In this document: one piece after another, positions 18,856-27,073 of the stretch | How the letters are laid out: each line of letters starts with the position of its first letter | How positions within the stretch are numbered: the first letter of the stretch is position 1 | DNA from: CAYPEK01 sp964409645 | GTDB lineage: Bacteria; UBP15; UBA6099 | Length of the DNA stretch: 64,000 bases | Reading direction: 5' to 3' | Assembly (NCBI GenBank): GCA_964409645.1 | Contig: CAYPEK010000005.1 | Location: 1 to 64,000, forward strand | Notes under the pieces: generated by a model | What the model saw: only the letters and a program-made list of their open reading frames with translations | What the model was told of the DNA's origin: nothing | Databases searched by the model: none | Position numbers and translations under genes: made by a program

Positions 18856-20517
18856 ATGGGCACCAACATTCGTATTGCCGGCGAAGCCGGACAAGGCGTA
18901 CAGACCATAGGCGGAATGCTCACCCACGCGCTCGCGTCGGTCGGCCTGCACGTTTATTCGACTCAAAATTACATGTCGCGCATACGCGGCGGCGTGAACA
19001 GTTACGACATCCGCATCTCGGACCGCGAGCTGTTTTCACCGTGCGAAAAAGCGGACCTGCTCGTCGCGCTGAACGCCGAATCGCTCGAAGTCGAGCGCGC
19101 GGGCAGCGCCTCCGGAGGCGTAATCGTTTACGACGGCAAAGAGAATGTCGAAGGCGCGATTGTCTTTGACATGGCGGCGGCGGCGCGCGAGGCGGGCGGC
19201 ACGGCGCAGATGGCGAACAGTATCGCCGCAGGTATAGTCTTCGCGATGCTCGGACTCGACACCGACCCGCTCTGCAAAGTGCTGTTCGACATGTTCGGAA
19301 AAAAGAAGCCGGAAGCCGCGGAAAAGAACTGTGTCTGCGCGCGCAAAGGCGCGGAACTCGCGGCCAATTGGCGGGGCCTCGTGAAATGCCCGCGATCAAA
19401 CACGCCGTTCGGCGAAGTGATTTCAGGCAGCGACGCTGTCGGCCTGTCCGCCGCCGTATCGGGTGTGAAAGTCGTGTGCAGCTACCCGATGACGCCGTCA
19501 ACCGGCGTTTTCACGCAGCTCGCCGCGCTCGCGGATAAGTACGGCATAGTTGTCGAGCAGGCGGAGGACGAGATCGCCGCGATCAACGTCGTGTGCGGAG
19601 CAACGTACGCGGGCGTCCCGTCGATGACGACGACGAGCGGCGGCGGCTTCGCGCTGATGGCGGAAGGGCTCTCACTCGCGGGGATGCTCGAACTGCCGGC
19701 GGTGGTGCTGCTCTCGCAGCGGCCGGCGCCCGCAACCGGGTTACCGACCCGCACCGCGCAGCAAGACCTGCATTTCGCGGTGTTCGCGGGCCACGGCGAG
19801 TTCGCGCGCGCCGTGTACGCGCCCGGAACGGTGGCTCAGGGATACGACTTGATGCGCACCGCGCTCGAAGCCGCGCACAAATATCAGACACCCGCGTTGC
19901 TGCTTGTCGATCAGTTCATCACCGATCTTCAGCAGAACATCAGCCCGCCGGGCCGCGAGACGCGCCCGATCGACCGGCACATTATCACAAAGCCGCCCGC
20001 CGACTACGTCCGTTACGAAGTGACGGACGACGGCGTATCGCCCCGCGCAATCCCCGGGTCCGGCGCATTCGTGGTTGTGGACTCCGACGAGCACACACCC
20101 GACGGCCACATCACCGAAGACCTCGAAGTGCGGGTCATCATGCAGGACAAGCGCATGCGCAAGGCGGAGGGACTTGTCGATGAGATGCTCGAACCGGAGG
20201 TTTATCCGAAGCCCGCGCAGGAAGCGCTTCTGTGCTGGGGCAGCACGTACGGCCCCTGCAGGGAGGCGGTGGACACCCTGCGCGCGCGCGGCCGCGACGT
20301 CTGTCTTATCTTTTATCCGCAACTTTGGCCTATAGACCCGGAAAAGGCGGCCACGCCGCTGAAGGGCCGCAAAGTAACAGCGGTCGAAGGCAATTTCGGC
20401 GCGCAGTTCGCGACGCTCCTGAAGATGGCGGGCGCGCTCAACTCGTTCGACGTCATCGCTCGGTACGACGGGCTGCCGTTCACAGCCGAATACATCGTGA
20501 GGGAGGTGGAGAAATGA
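18856..20517 (+). CDS. korA: 2-oxoacid:ferredoxin oxidoreductase, fused gamma-alpha subunit
   Basis: The 553-residue protein fuses the gamma domain (1 to about 180: RIAGEAGQGVQTIGGML, then MSRIRGGVNSYDIRIS) to the alpha pyrimidine-binding domain (about 190-430: GSDAVGLSAAVSGVKVVCSY, YPMTPSTGVF, TTSGGGFALMAEGLSLAGM). A C-terminal transketolase-like domain follows (CWGSTYGPCREAV onward). With KorB it forms the TPP and iron-sulfur enzyme that oxidises a 2-oxo acid to acyl-CoA and reduces ferredoxin, in the cytoplasm. The fusion is the normal form for two-subunit enzymes of the KorAB type. A strong GGGGGAGG precedes the ATG. Its stop overlaps the korB start (ATGA). 2-Oxoglutarate is the likeliest substrate, but pyruvate or branched 2-oxo acids are not excluded. 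Confidence 0.88.
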   Translation: MGTNIRIAGEAGQGVQTIGGMLTHALASVGLHVYSTQNYMSRIRGGVNSYDIRISDRELFSPCEKADLLVALNAESLEVERAGSASGGVIVYDGKENVEGAIVFDMAAAAREAGGTAQMANSIAAGIVFAMLGLDTDPLCKVLFDMFGKKKPEAAEKNCVCARKGAELAANWRGLVKCPRSNTPFGEVISGSDAVGLSAAVSGVKVVCSYPMTPSTGVFTQLAALADKYGIVVEQAEDEIAAINVVCGATYAGVPSMTTTSGGGFALMAEGLSLAGMLELPAVVLLSQRPAPATGLPTRTAQQDLHFAVFAGHGEFARAVYAPGTVAQGYDLMRTALEAAHKYQTPALLLVDQFITDLQQNISPPGRETRPIDRHIITKPPADYVRYEVTDDGVSPRAIPGSGAFVVVDSDEHTPDGHITEDLEVRVIMQDKRMRKAEGLVDEMLEPEVYPKPAQEALLCWGSTYGPCREAVDTLRARGRDVCLIFYPQLWPIDPEKAATPLKGRKVTAVEGNFGAQFATLLKMAGALNSFDVIARYDGLPFTAEYIVREVEK

Positions 20518-21323
20518 ATCCGGCCAACAACGCAAACAAACCGGCATGGTGCCCCGGCTGCGGGAACTTTACCATTCTGAAAACGCTCGACCGTGCGCTC
20601 GACGCGGCGGGAGTAAACCGCGACAAACTGGTGCTCGTTTCGGGCATCGGGCAGGCCGCGAAACTCCCACACTACACCGCCGCGAACGTGTTCAACGGTC
20701 TCCACGGCCGCGCGCTCCCGGCGGCAACCGGCATAAAGATCGCCAATCACGCGCTCGACGTAATCGTCACCAGCGGCGAAGGCGACATGTACGGCGAAGG
20801 CGGCAATCACTTCCTGCACGCGCTCCGCCGCAACATCGGCATCAAGGCTTTCGTCCACGACAATCAGGTGTACGGCCTCACAAAAGGACAGGCGTCGCCC
20901 ACGTCGGACTACGGCTTCACGACGAAAATCCAGACGCACGGCGTTATCCTTCAGCCGGTGAACCCGCTCGCGCTCGCCATCGCCGAGGACTGCTCGTTCG
21001 TGGCGCGCTCGTCATGCACGGAGCCCGAGCATCTCGAAAAGATGATGGTCGCCGCTATCAAATCGAAGGGGTTCGCGTTGCTCGACATCCTCCAGCCGTG
21101 CGTTTCTTTCAATAAAGTTAATACCTTTAAATGGTACAAGGATCGCTGCAAGCCGCTGCCGGACGACTACGATCCGTCCGACCGCGAGGCGGCATTCCGC
21201 ACGGCGCTAAAATGGGGCGATGAGATTCCGATCGGCATACTCTATCGCGGCACGCGGAAGAGTTTCGAGGAGCTGACGCCCGCCCTCGCCGCCGGACCTC
21301 TCGCGGACAGATACGGAGCCTGA
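20514..21323 (+). CDS. korB: 2-oxoacid:ferredoxin oxidoreductase, beta subunit
   Basis: The start is the ATG at 20514, overlapping the korA stop by four bases, with GGGAGG just upstream; a longer frame inside korA is not the true start. The 269-residue protein binds TPP through GEGDMYGEGGNHF and holds VHDNQVYGLTKGQASPTS, typical of KorB. Cysteines for an iron-sulfur cluster are seen in WCPGCGNF and LQPCVSFN. The segment SGIGQAAKLPHY has Gln where several related enzymes have a third Cys; I believe this is common in this subfamily, so it is not taken as a defect. It works with KorA. No separate ferredoxin-like delta subunit is adjacent. Confidence 0.9.
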   Translation: MNPANNANKPAWCPGCGNFTILKTLDRALDAAGVNRDKLVLVSGIGQAAKLPHYTAANVFNGLHGRALPAATGIKIANHALDVIVTSGEGDMYGEGGNHFLHALRRNIGIKAFVHDNQVYGLTKGQASPTSDYGFTTKIQTHGVILQPVNPLALAIAEDCSFVARSSCTEPEHLEKMMVAAIKSKGFALLDILQPCVSFNKVNTFKWYKDRCKPLPDDYDPSDREAAFRTALKWGDEIPIGILYRGTRKSFEELTPALAAGPLADRYGA

Positions 21324-21397
21324 CGCCGCGCGGAGGGAACTTTTTCACTGCGCGACGGATTATAAACATGTTCGGAGTCAATCTGAAAAGGACGGTG

Positions 21398-22021
21398 ATG
21401 ACCATGGACTTGAAAGAAGTTCTGGAAACGAGAAGAGCAGTAAATTTCTTTGACCCGTCGAAGGATGTTGACGAATCCGTGATAAGACGCATTTACGATC
21501 TTGCGCGGCTCGCGCCGACGTCTTTCAATCTTCAACCTGTAAATATAATTCTGCTGCACAGCGCCGAATCGAAGCAGACGCTGCGCGAGGCGGCGTTCAA
21601 TCAGCCGAAGATCACCGATGCGCCTTGGGTAGCGATTTTGCTCGGCGACAAAAAAGCATACGATCACATGGACCCGATTATCGACGACATGATCGAGAAA
21701 GGCTTCACTAAAGAAGAAGGCAGGAATGTTGTTAAGGGCATGGCGAAGGGCCTCTACGAAGGCGACAACGAGCGCGCGTTCGCACACCGCAACGTGAGTC
21801 TGTTCGCGTCGGCGTTTATGCTCGCCGCGAAATCGCTCGGCGTGGACACCCACCCGATGGACGGCTTCGACGGAGGAGCGGTTAGAAAGGTATTTAATAT
21901 TCCCGACGATCTCGAAGTCGTTATGCTGGTTGCCATCGGGCATCACGACGAATCGAAAACGCTGCTGCCCCGCGCTCGCCGCAAGGAATACGACGAAGTT
22001 GTGAGACACGGCGGCTTCTGA
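21398..22021 (+). CDS. Nitroreductase-family flavoprotein
   Basis: AAGGA at 21388 favours a start at 21398 (MTMDLKEVL) over an ATG at 21368. The roughly 207-residue protein shows the nitroreductase pattern: ETRRAVNFFDPSKDVDES, LARLAPTSFNLQPVNI for FMN binding, and the late HPMDGFDGGAVRKVFNIP with VMLVAIGHHDE. These enzymes use FMN and NAD(P)H to reduce nitro groups, quinones or similar acceptors in the cytoplasm. It follows korB by 74 bases on the same strand and precedes an aldehyde dehydrogenase, so it may belong to the same transcript. Physiological substrate unknown. Confidence 0.88.
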   Translation: MTMDLKEVLETRRAVNFFDPSKDVDESVIRRIYDLARLAPTSFNLQPVNIILLHSAESKQTLREAAFNQPKITDAPWVAILLGDKKAYDHMDPIIDDMIEKGFTKEEGRNVVKGMAKGLYEGDNERAFAHRNVSLFASAFMLAAKSLGVDTHPMDGFDGGAVRKVFNIPDDLEVVMLVAIGHHDESKTLLPRARRKEYDEVVRHGGF

Positions 22022-22061
22022 TAAGCACTGATACGACTGTACACATTAAAGGAGGTATTTA

Positions 22062-23639
22062 ATGTCCTGCGAACCTGAACCGCGGAAGGATACGATACAA
22101 TCGATCAATCCGGCGACTCTCGAAGTCAACGCCGAGATCGAGGTTACATACCCGGATGAAATCCCGGGCATAATGGCGGCGGCGCGTGAGGCGCAGTCGG
22201 AATGGGTCAAGTTGCCGTATCGCAAGCGCCTTGAATACCTTCACGCGGCAAACAGGCTGATGCTGGACAACCTCGACGACATAGCCCGCACGATCACACT
22301 CGACAACGGCAAGCCGCTGCTCGAAGCAGTCAACTCGGAGATTTATCCGGTGTTCGACATGCTCGCTTTCTGCGCGTCTGACGCGCCGAAAGCTTTGCGG
22401 CCCGAAAAACTCAAAAACGCGATATTCCCGATCGCGAGGATAGAAAGCGAGAACGTCTTTCAGCCGCTCGGCGTGATCGGGATTATTTCACCGTGGAACT
22501 TCCCGTTCGCCATCCCGATGACGCAAATCATCCCCGCGCTCGCCGCCGGAAACGCGGTCATCTTCAAGCCGTCCGAGTTCACGCCACTCGTCGGCGACGC
22601 GATAAAAAATATCTTCGAGCATATCAATTTGCCGAAAGGCCTTTTCAATGTCATTCAGGGACTCGGCACCGACCTCGGCGACCCGCTTCTCGACGCCAAG
22701 CCGGACAAGCTGATCTTTACCGGGAGCGTACCCGTCGGGAAACATCTGATGGAAAGAGCGTCGCGCAACCTGACGCCGATCGCGCTCGAACTCGGCGGCA
22801 AGGACCCGTTCGTCGTACTCGAAGACGCCGACATCGAGCGTGCGTCGAGCGCCGCCGTCTGGGGCGCGTTCGTCAATGCCGGTCAGGTCTGCGCGTCCGT
22901 CGAACGCGTCTATGTTCACGAAAAAATCGCGGAGGAGTTTATCGACAAGGTCGTAGCCAAAACGCGGAAGCTGCGAATCGGCAACGGTGTCGATCAGGGC
23001 ATCGACATGGGGCCGATGATAAACGAGCGCCGAATCGCGACCGTCGAGGCGCACATCGCGGACGCAAAAGCGAAAGGCGCGCGAGTGCTCGCAGGCGGCG
23101 GCCGTGTCGCGGGGCTTCCCGGCTGGTTCTTCGAGCCGACCGTGCTCGTGGATGTCAATCACACGATGGACTGCATGATGGAAGAGACGTTCGGCCCCAC
23201 TCTGCCGATCATGACATTCAAGGACGAAAACGAGGCACTCGCGCTCGCCAACGACAGCCAGTACGGGCTGCTTTCGAGCGTCTGGTCGCGCAACATAAGA
23301 CACGCTCAGTCATTCGCCGCGCGTATTCAGGCGGGTACAGTCGTTGTCAACGACTGCCTGTTCACGTACGGTTTCGCGCAATGTCCGTGGGGCGGCGTCA
23401 AAAACAGCGGCATCGGACGCACACACTCCGTCCACGGGTTGCTCGAATTCGTCAACATCAAAAACATCACGACATCCAAGGGGCTGCTCCAAGAAGACAT
23501 CTGGTGGTATCCGTACTCTCACAAAAAATACGAGGGGATGAAAGCGGGCCTGAAATCACTCTATTGCGACGGGCTTACCTGCAAGGCTGGCGGCATCCTC
23601 GACATAATGAAATCGTTCAACATTCTTTCGAGAAAATAG
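22062..23639 (+). CDS. NAD(P)-dependent aldehyde dehydrogenase
   Basis: AAAGGAGG gives a strong start. The 525-residue protein has the ALDH fold with Glu243 in LELGGKDPF, catalytic Cys277 in NAGQVCASVERVYV, and the cofactor-loop segments SPWNFPFAIPM, KPSEFTPLVG and FTGSVPVGK. It oxidises an aldehyde to the acid in the cytoplasm. The C-terminal 40 residues (YSHKKYEGMKAGLKSLYCDG) extend a little past the usual core, as in the succinate-semialdehyde-like and membrane-associated branches. It sits between a nitroreductase and an NMO-like enzyme on one strand, 40 and 69 bases away. Substrate not predictable. Confidence 0.92.
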   Translation: MSCEPEPRKDTIQSINPATLEVNAEIEVTYPDEIPGIMAAAREAQSEWVKLPYRKRLEYLHAANRLMLDNLDDIARTITLDNGKPLLEAVNSEIYPVFDMLAFCASDAPKALRPEKLKNAIFPIARIESENVFQPLGVIGIISPWNFPFAIPMTQIIPALAAGNAVIFKPSEFTPLVGDAIKNIFEHINLPKGLFNVIQGLGTDLGDPLLDAKPDKLIFTGSVPVGKHLMERASRNLTPIALELGGKDPFVVLEDADIERASSAAVWGAFVNAGQVCASVERVYVHEKIAEEFIDKVVAKTRKLRIGNGVDQGIDMGPMINERRIATVEAHIADAKAKGARVLAGGGRVAGLPGWFFEPTVLVDVNHTMDCMMEETFGPTLPIMTFKDENEALALANDSQYGLLSSVWSRNIRHAQSFAARIQAGTVVVNDCLFTYGFAQCPWGGVKNSGIGRTHSVHGLLEFVNIKNITTSKGLLQEDIWWYPYSHKKYEGMKAGLKSLYCDGLTCKAGGILDIMKSFNILSRK

Positions 23640-23708
23640 GGCGCCGGTAATACTCTGGGAGCGGCCACACATGACCGCCCATATAGCGAAAAAACGAAAG
23701 AGAAACAA

Positions 23709-24659
23709 ATGGCCGAAAACAAACTGTGCAATCTGCTCGGCATTAAACACCCGATCGTTCAGGGCGGGATGGTGTGGGTGTCGAACTGGCGACTCGCCTC
23801 AGCGGTATCCAACGCGGGCGTGCTCGGCACCGTCGGCGCCGGGTCGATGACTTCCGACATCCTCAGACACAACATCGAGCGAATGCACGAGAACACGAAG
23901 ATGCCGTTCGCGGTGAACATCCCGATGCTCAGGCCGGACGCTGCGGACCTCGGCAAGCTCGCGATCGACATGGGCGTGAAGATATTCATCACGTCGGCGG
24001 GCAACCCGGCGAACATCGTGCCGTTGCTGAAACGCAACGACAACGTGCTGATCCACGTGGTGCCGTCGGCGCGGGGCGCGAAGAAGGCGGAGAGGGAAGG
24101 CGTGGACGCTGTTGTGTGCGAGGGATACGAAGCGGGCGGCCACAACAGCCCGCAGGAGGTCACGACGCTCGCGCTCACCCCGCAGGTGGCGGACGCGGTG
24201 AACATACCTGTCATAGCTGCGGGCGGAATCGCGGACGGCCGCGGAATCGCCGCGGTTATGGCGCTCGGCGCGGACGGAGCACAGCTCGGGACGCGCTTCA
24301 TTGCGACCATCGAGTGTCAGGCGCACGACAACTTCAAGAAACTCATCCTCGACGCGGCGGACACCGATACTTGTATCATCGGCCGCAAGCTGAGCATGTT
24401 GCGTGTGATTCGGAACGAATTCGCGAAACGGATGGAGGACGCCGAACGCACAGGCGCAAACGAGCAGGAACTGATGAAAATAATCGGCAACGAATTCAAC
24501 CGCAACCGCGCTGCGTCGTTCGACGGCGAAATTATTGAGGGCGCGTTTCAGGCCGGCCAGTCAGCCGGGCTCGTTAAAGACATTCCAACTGTAAACGAAC
24601 TCATCGCCCGACTCGTCGCCGAGTACGAAACAGCGAGAAAATCGCTGGGTTCTATTTGA
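23709..24659 (+). CDS. Nitronate monooxygenase / FabK-like FMN protein
   Basis: The 316-residue TIM-barrel flavoprotein begins LGIKHPIVQGGMVWVSNWRL, the usual opening of the NMO/FabK family. It has EGYEAGGHNSP with the conserved His near 144, IPVIAAGGIADGRGIAAVMA and GADGAQLGTRFIAT for FMN phosphate binding. Members either oxidise nitronates or reduce enoyl-ACP in fatty-acid synthesis. No other fatty-acid gene is nearby, so the enoyl reductase role has no context support, and the call is kept at family level. It lies 69 bases downstream of the aldehyde dehydrogenase. Confidence 0.88.
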   Translation: MAENKLCNLLGIKHPIVQGGMVWVSNWRLASAVSNAGVLGTVGAGSMTSDILRHNIERMHENTKMPFAVNIPMLRPDAADLGKLAIDMGVKIFITSAGNPANIVPLLKRNDNVLIHVVPSARGAKKAEREGVDAVVCEGYEAGGHNSPQEVTTLALTPQVADAVNIPVIAAGGIADGRGIAAVMALGADGAQLGTRFIATIECQAHDNFKKLILDAADTDTCIIGRKLSMLRVIRNEFAKRMEDAERTGANEQELMKIIGNEFNRNRAASFDGEIIEGAFQAGQSAGLVKDIPTVNELIARLVAEYETARKSLGSI

Positions 24660-24805
24660 AGTATTTCTTTATACCCATCTTTTTACTAAAATCCGATATC
24701 AAAAAAAATTCCGCAATGCGCGAAAATCCGGCCCCGCGCTGATAGAATAAGTATTGTTCCGGCGCGCGCCGGGACGAAAGAAACGCAAAACGGAGGATCG
24801 GCATC

Positions 24806-25660
24806 ATGTCGCTTAAAAACAACCGGGAACTTCAGGAACACGCGAGGGCGAACGGGTACGCCGTGGGCGCGTTCAACATAAACAACATCGAGCAGATTCG
24901 CGGTGTGGTCGAGACAGCAGTTGAGGAAAAATCACCTGTCATCATAGCGGTGACGGAAGGCGCGATCAAATACGCGGGCTGGGAAATATTCTGCGCGGCA
25001 CTCCCGCGCATCGCTGCGGCGGCGCCCGTACCCGTCGCGGTACATCTAGACCACGGCAACAAGTTCGACACGATCGTAAAGTGCATCGTAGGCGGCTTCT
25101 CATCGGTGATGTACGACTGCTCGACGCTCCCGTTCGACCAGAACGTGGCGGAGATGAAACGAGTCGTTGAGATGGCGAAACCGGTCGGCATCAGCGTCGA
25201 GGGCGAGATCGGTCACGTGGGCGGCAGCGAGGCCGGCGTGTCGGCGCCCGGCGGCGACGAAATTCTGACCGATCCTGAAGAGGCGGCGCGCTTCGCGGAG
25301 TTGTCCGGGCTCGACACAGTCGCGGTCGCGGTCGGCACGGTACACGGCATGCGCAAGCAGACGGCGAAACTAGATCTCGAACGCATTTCAGCCATAGCAA
25401 AAGCGGTAAAAATACCGCTCGTACTGCACGGCGCGTCGGGCGTCCCGAACGAGGCGTTCGACGAGATCATCTCGCGCGGCATATCGAAAATCAACATCGG
25501 CACCGAAGTGCAGAAGAGTTTTTCCGCGGGTCTGCGCAAATTCGCCGAAGAGAATCCGGACGCGATTGATTTCCGCAAGTTCGCGAAACCCGCTGTCGAG
25601 GAGATGAAGGAAGCAGTCCGCACAAAAATCAGGTTGTTTAAAAGCAACGGCAAGGCGTAG
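24806..25660 (+). CDS. fba: Class II ketose-bisphosphate aldolase
   Basis: The 284-residue protein matches class II zinc aldolases in length and motifs: YAVGAFNINNIEQIRGVV, VHLDHGNKF (catalytic Asp82, zinc His83), MYDCSTLPFDQNVAEMK, GEIGHVGGSE, and LHGASGVPN followed by GISKINIGTEVQ for phosphate binding. It cleaves or forms fructose-1,6-bisphosphate (glycolysis and gluconeogenesis); tagatose-bisphosphate is the main alternative since the GatY/KbaY branch looks alike. CGGAGGA precedes the ATG. The upstream 146 bases hold a perfect 14-base palindrome, CCGGCGCGCGCCGG (24759-24772), which might be an operator. A DUF2804 gene follows after 27 bases. Confidence 0.9.
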   Translation: MSLKNNRELQEHARANGYAVGAFNINNIEQIRGVVETAVEEKSPVIIAVTEGAIKYAGWEIFCAALPRIAAAAPVPVAVHLDHGNKFDTIVKCIVGGFSSVMYDCSTLPFDQNVAEMKRVVEMAKPVGISVEGEIGHVGGSEAGVSAPGGDEILTDPEEAARFAELSGLDTVAVAVGTVHGMRKQTAKLDLERISAIAKAVKIPLVLHGASGVPNEAFDEIISRGISKINIGTEVQKSFSAGLRKFAEENPDAIDFRKFAKPAVEEMKEAVRTKIRLFKSNGKA

Positions 25661-25687
25661 GCTGAAAAATCAACCGGGGAGAACGTC

Positions 25688-26731
25688 ATGGCGAAATACG
25701 ACGAACGTGAAATCACGCAGCCGGTTTTGTTGTGCGATGCGAAAGGGAATCTGAATCCGGACGCGGTCGGCTGGTCGCGGTTCCCGCTGCACACATGCAA
25801 CCTGTCGGGCCATTTCCCGCGCAAGAAGAAGTGGCATTTCTGGAATGTCATCTGTGAGGATTTCGCGATCGCGTTCACGATAGCGAATGTCGATTACCTC
25901 GGCGTCGGCGCAATCCAACTGATTAAATTCAAAGAGAAGCAGAAGTTCGACGGCGCGGCGGTGATCCCGCGCGGCATCGGCGTTAAAATGCCGAACAAAG
26001 TCGAGGAAAACGTGTCGCTGAAGGACTCGCTGATGAAACTGTCGTTCACGCACGAGCCGGGCGTTGTGCTCATAAAGGCGAGCAGCCCGTCCGTGATGGG
26101 CAAACCGCTCGAAGCGGAAATCAAACTCGACAAACCGGCCGACCACGAAACGCTGAATGTCGTGATACCGTGGGGCCCGGAGGAGTTTCACTTCACGTCG
26201 AAGCAGAACACGCTGCCCGCGAGCGGCATGGTGAAATACGGCGACGAAACGCTCGTCTTCAAGCCGGAGAACTCGTACGGCGTGCTCGATTTCGGTCGCG
26301 GGATGTGGCCGAAAACGATCTACTGGAACTGGGGCGCGTTCAACCACCGGCAGGACGGCGACCTGATAGGAATCAACATCGGCTCGAAGTGGACGGACAA
26401 CACCGGCCAGAATGAAAACGGAATCTGCATCAACGGCAAGCTGTACAAAATAATGGAAGACCTCGAATTCAAGTATGACACGTCGAACTTCATGGCGCCG
26501 TGGCATATCCGGACGCCGTACACGGACATGATGGACCTGATTTTAACACCGACATACGAGAATTCGGGCGGCGGCGGCGGAACCGGCGGCAGCGAAGAAG
26601 ACAAAAAGAAAGTCGCCGCGGCCAACCACCAGATGTACGGATATTTCAACGGCACGCTGAACGCGGGCGGCAAAAAGATCGAAATCAAAAACGCATTCGG
26701 CTGGGCTGAGGAACACATCGGCAACTGGTGA
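25688..26731 (+). CDS. DUF2804 family protein
   Basis: The 347-residue protein is a clear DUF2804 member: EITQPVLLCDAKGNLNPDAV, WSRFPLHTCNLSGHFPRKK, TLNVVIPW, VLDFGRGMWPKTIYWNW, and the closing FGWAEEHIGNW. Its biochemical role is not established. Residues about 295-317 contain a low-complexity insert, SGGGGGTGGSEEDKKKV, between the LTPTYEN strand and QMYGYFNGTL, where relatives as I recall them have an ordinary loop. GGGGAG precedes the start. It is 27 bases after the aldolase and likely co-transcribed, but no functional link can be drawn. Confidence 0.88.
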   Translation: MAKYDEREITQPVLLCDAKGNLNPDAVGWSRFPLHTCNLSGHFPRKKKWHFWNVICEDFAIAFTIANVDYLGVGAIQLIKFKEKQKFDGAAVIPRGIGVKMPNKVEENVSLKDSLMKLSFTHEPGVVLIKASSPSVMGKPLEAEIKLDKPADHETLNVVIPWGPEEFHFTSKQNTLPASGMVKYGDETLVFKPENSYGVLDFGRGMWPKTIYWNWGAFNHRQDGDLIGINIGSKWTDNTGQNENGICINGKLYKIMEDLEFKYDTSNFMAPWHIRTPYTDMMDLILTPTYENSGGGGGTGGSEEDKKKVAAANHQMYGYFNGTLNAGGKKIEIKNAFGWAEEHIGNW

Positions 26732-26752
26732 TAGAGGAAAGGTGTTCATTGA

Positions 26753-26823
26753 CATTACGGGGCGCGTGCAACGCGCCTCTACAACATATTCATCGCGCGT
26801 AGGGGCACATTGCATGTGCCCCG
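26753..26823. repeat. Paired REP-like hairpins
   Basis: Two perfect hairpins face each other: GGCGCGT-GCA-ACGCGCC (26761-26777) and GGGGCACAT-TGC-ATGTGCCCC (26802-26822). Their outer edges read CATTACGGGG and CGCGTAGGGG, a pattern of dispersed extragenic palindromes. They lie between the DUF2804 gene and an orphan Tat-signal frame. Confidence 0.6.
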
Positions 26824-26860
26824 CGATAGACAAGAAATATGATGCGGCCCGGAGGAATCG

Positions 26861-27073
26861 ATGAAAAAAACGGACTATAAATCGAACGAGAATAACAACT
26901 CAACCGGTACGGGCATGAAGCGCCGCGACTTTCTCAAATGGGCCGGTATCTTTTCGGCGACCTTCCTCGTGTCCGGCCTGCCCGCGGCGCGTGCCGCTTC
27001 AGCCTCGGAAACATCCCCTGCCCCACGGGATGATAAATCCTACCTCGTTACCGGCTGGTGCATACCTCACTGA
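26861..27073 (+). pseudogene. Orphan twin-arginine signal peptide fragment
   Basis: A good GGAGGA ribosome-binding site and ATG lead into a 70-residue frame with a textbook Tat signal: MKRRDFLKWAGIFSATFLVS from about residue 19, with probable cleavage at ARA-AS. Only about 25 residues follow before the stop (PAPRDDKSYLVTGW). No cofactor-binding or enzyme domain remains, so I read it as the 5' remnant of a Tat-exported protein that lost its body. Its stop overlaps by seven bases the 3' end of the convergent zinc-ribbon gene, suggesting a rearrangement junction near 27060. A genuine tiny exported peptide is possible but less likely. Confidence 0.5.

Noticed and set aside
20514..21323. KorB missing a cluster cysteine (SGIGQAAK)
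   Set aside because: I recall the Gln form as usual in a large KorB subfamily, so it is not evidence of a defect.
22493..23650. Open frame of about 385 codons inside the aldehyde dehydrogenase gene
   Set aside because: It is a shifted reading of a clearly real ALDH with intact catalytic residues, and is dominated by Arg and Gly.
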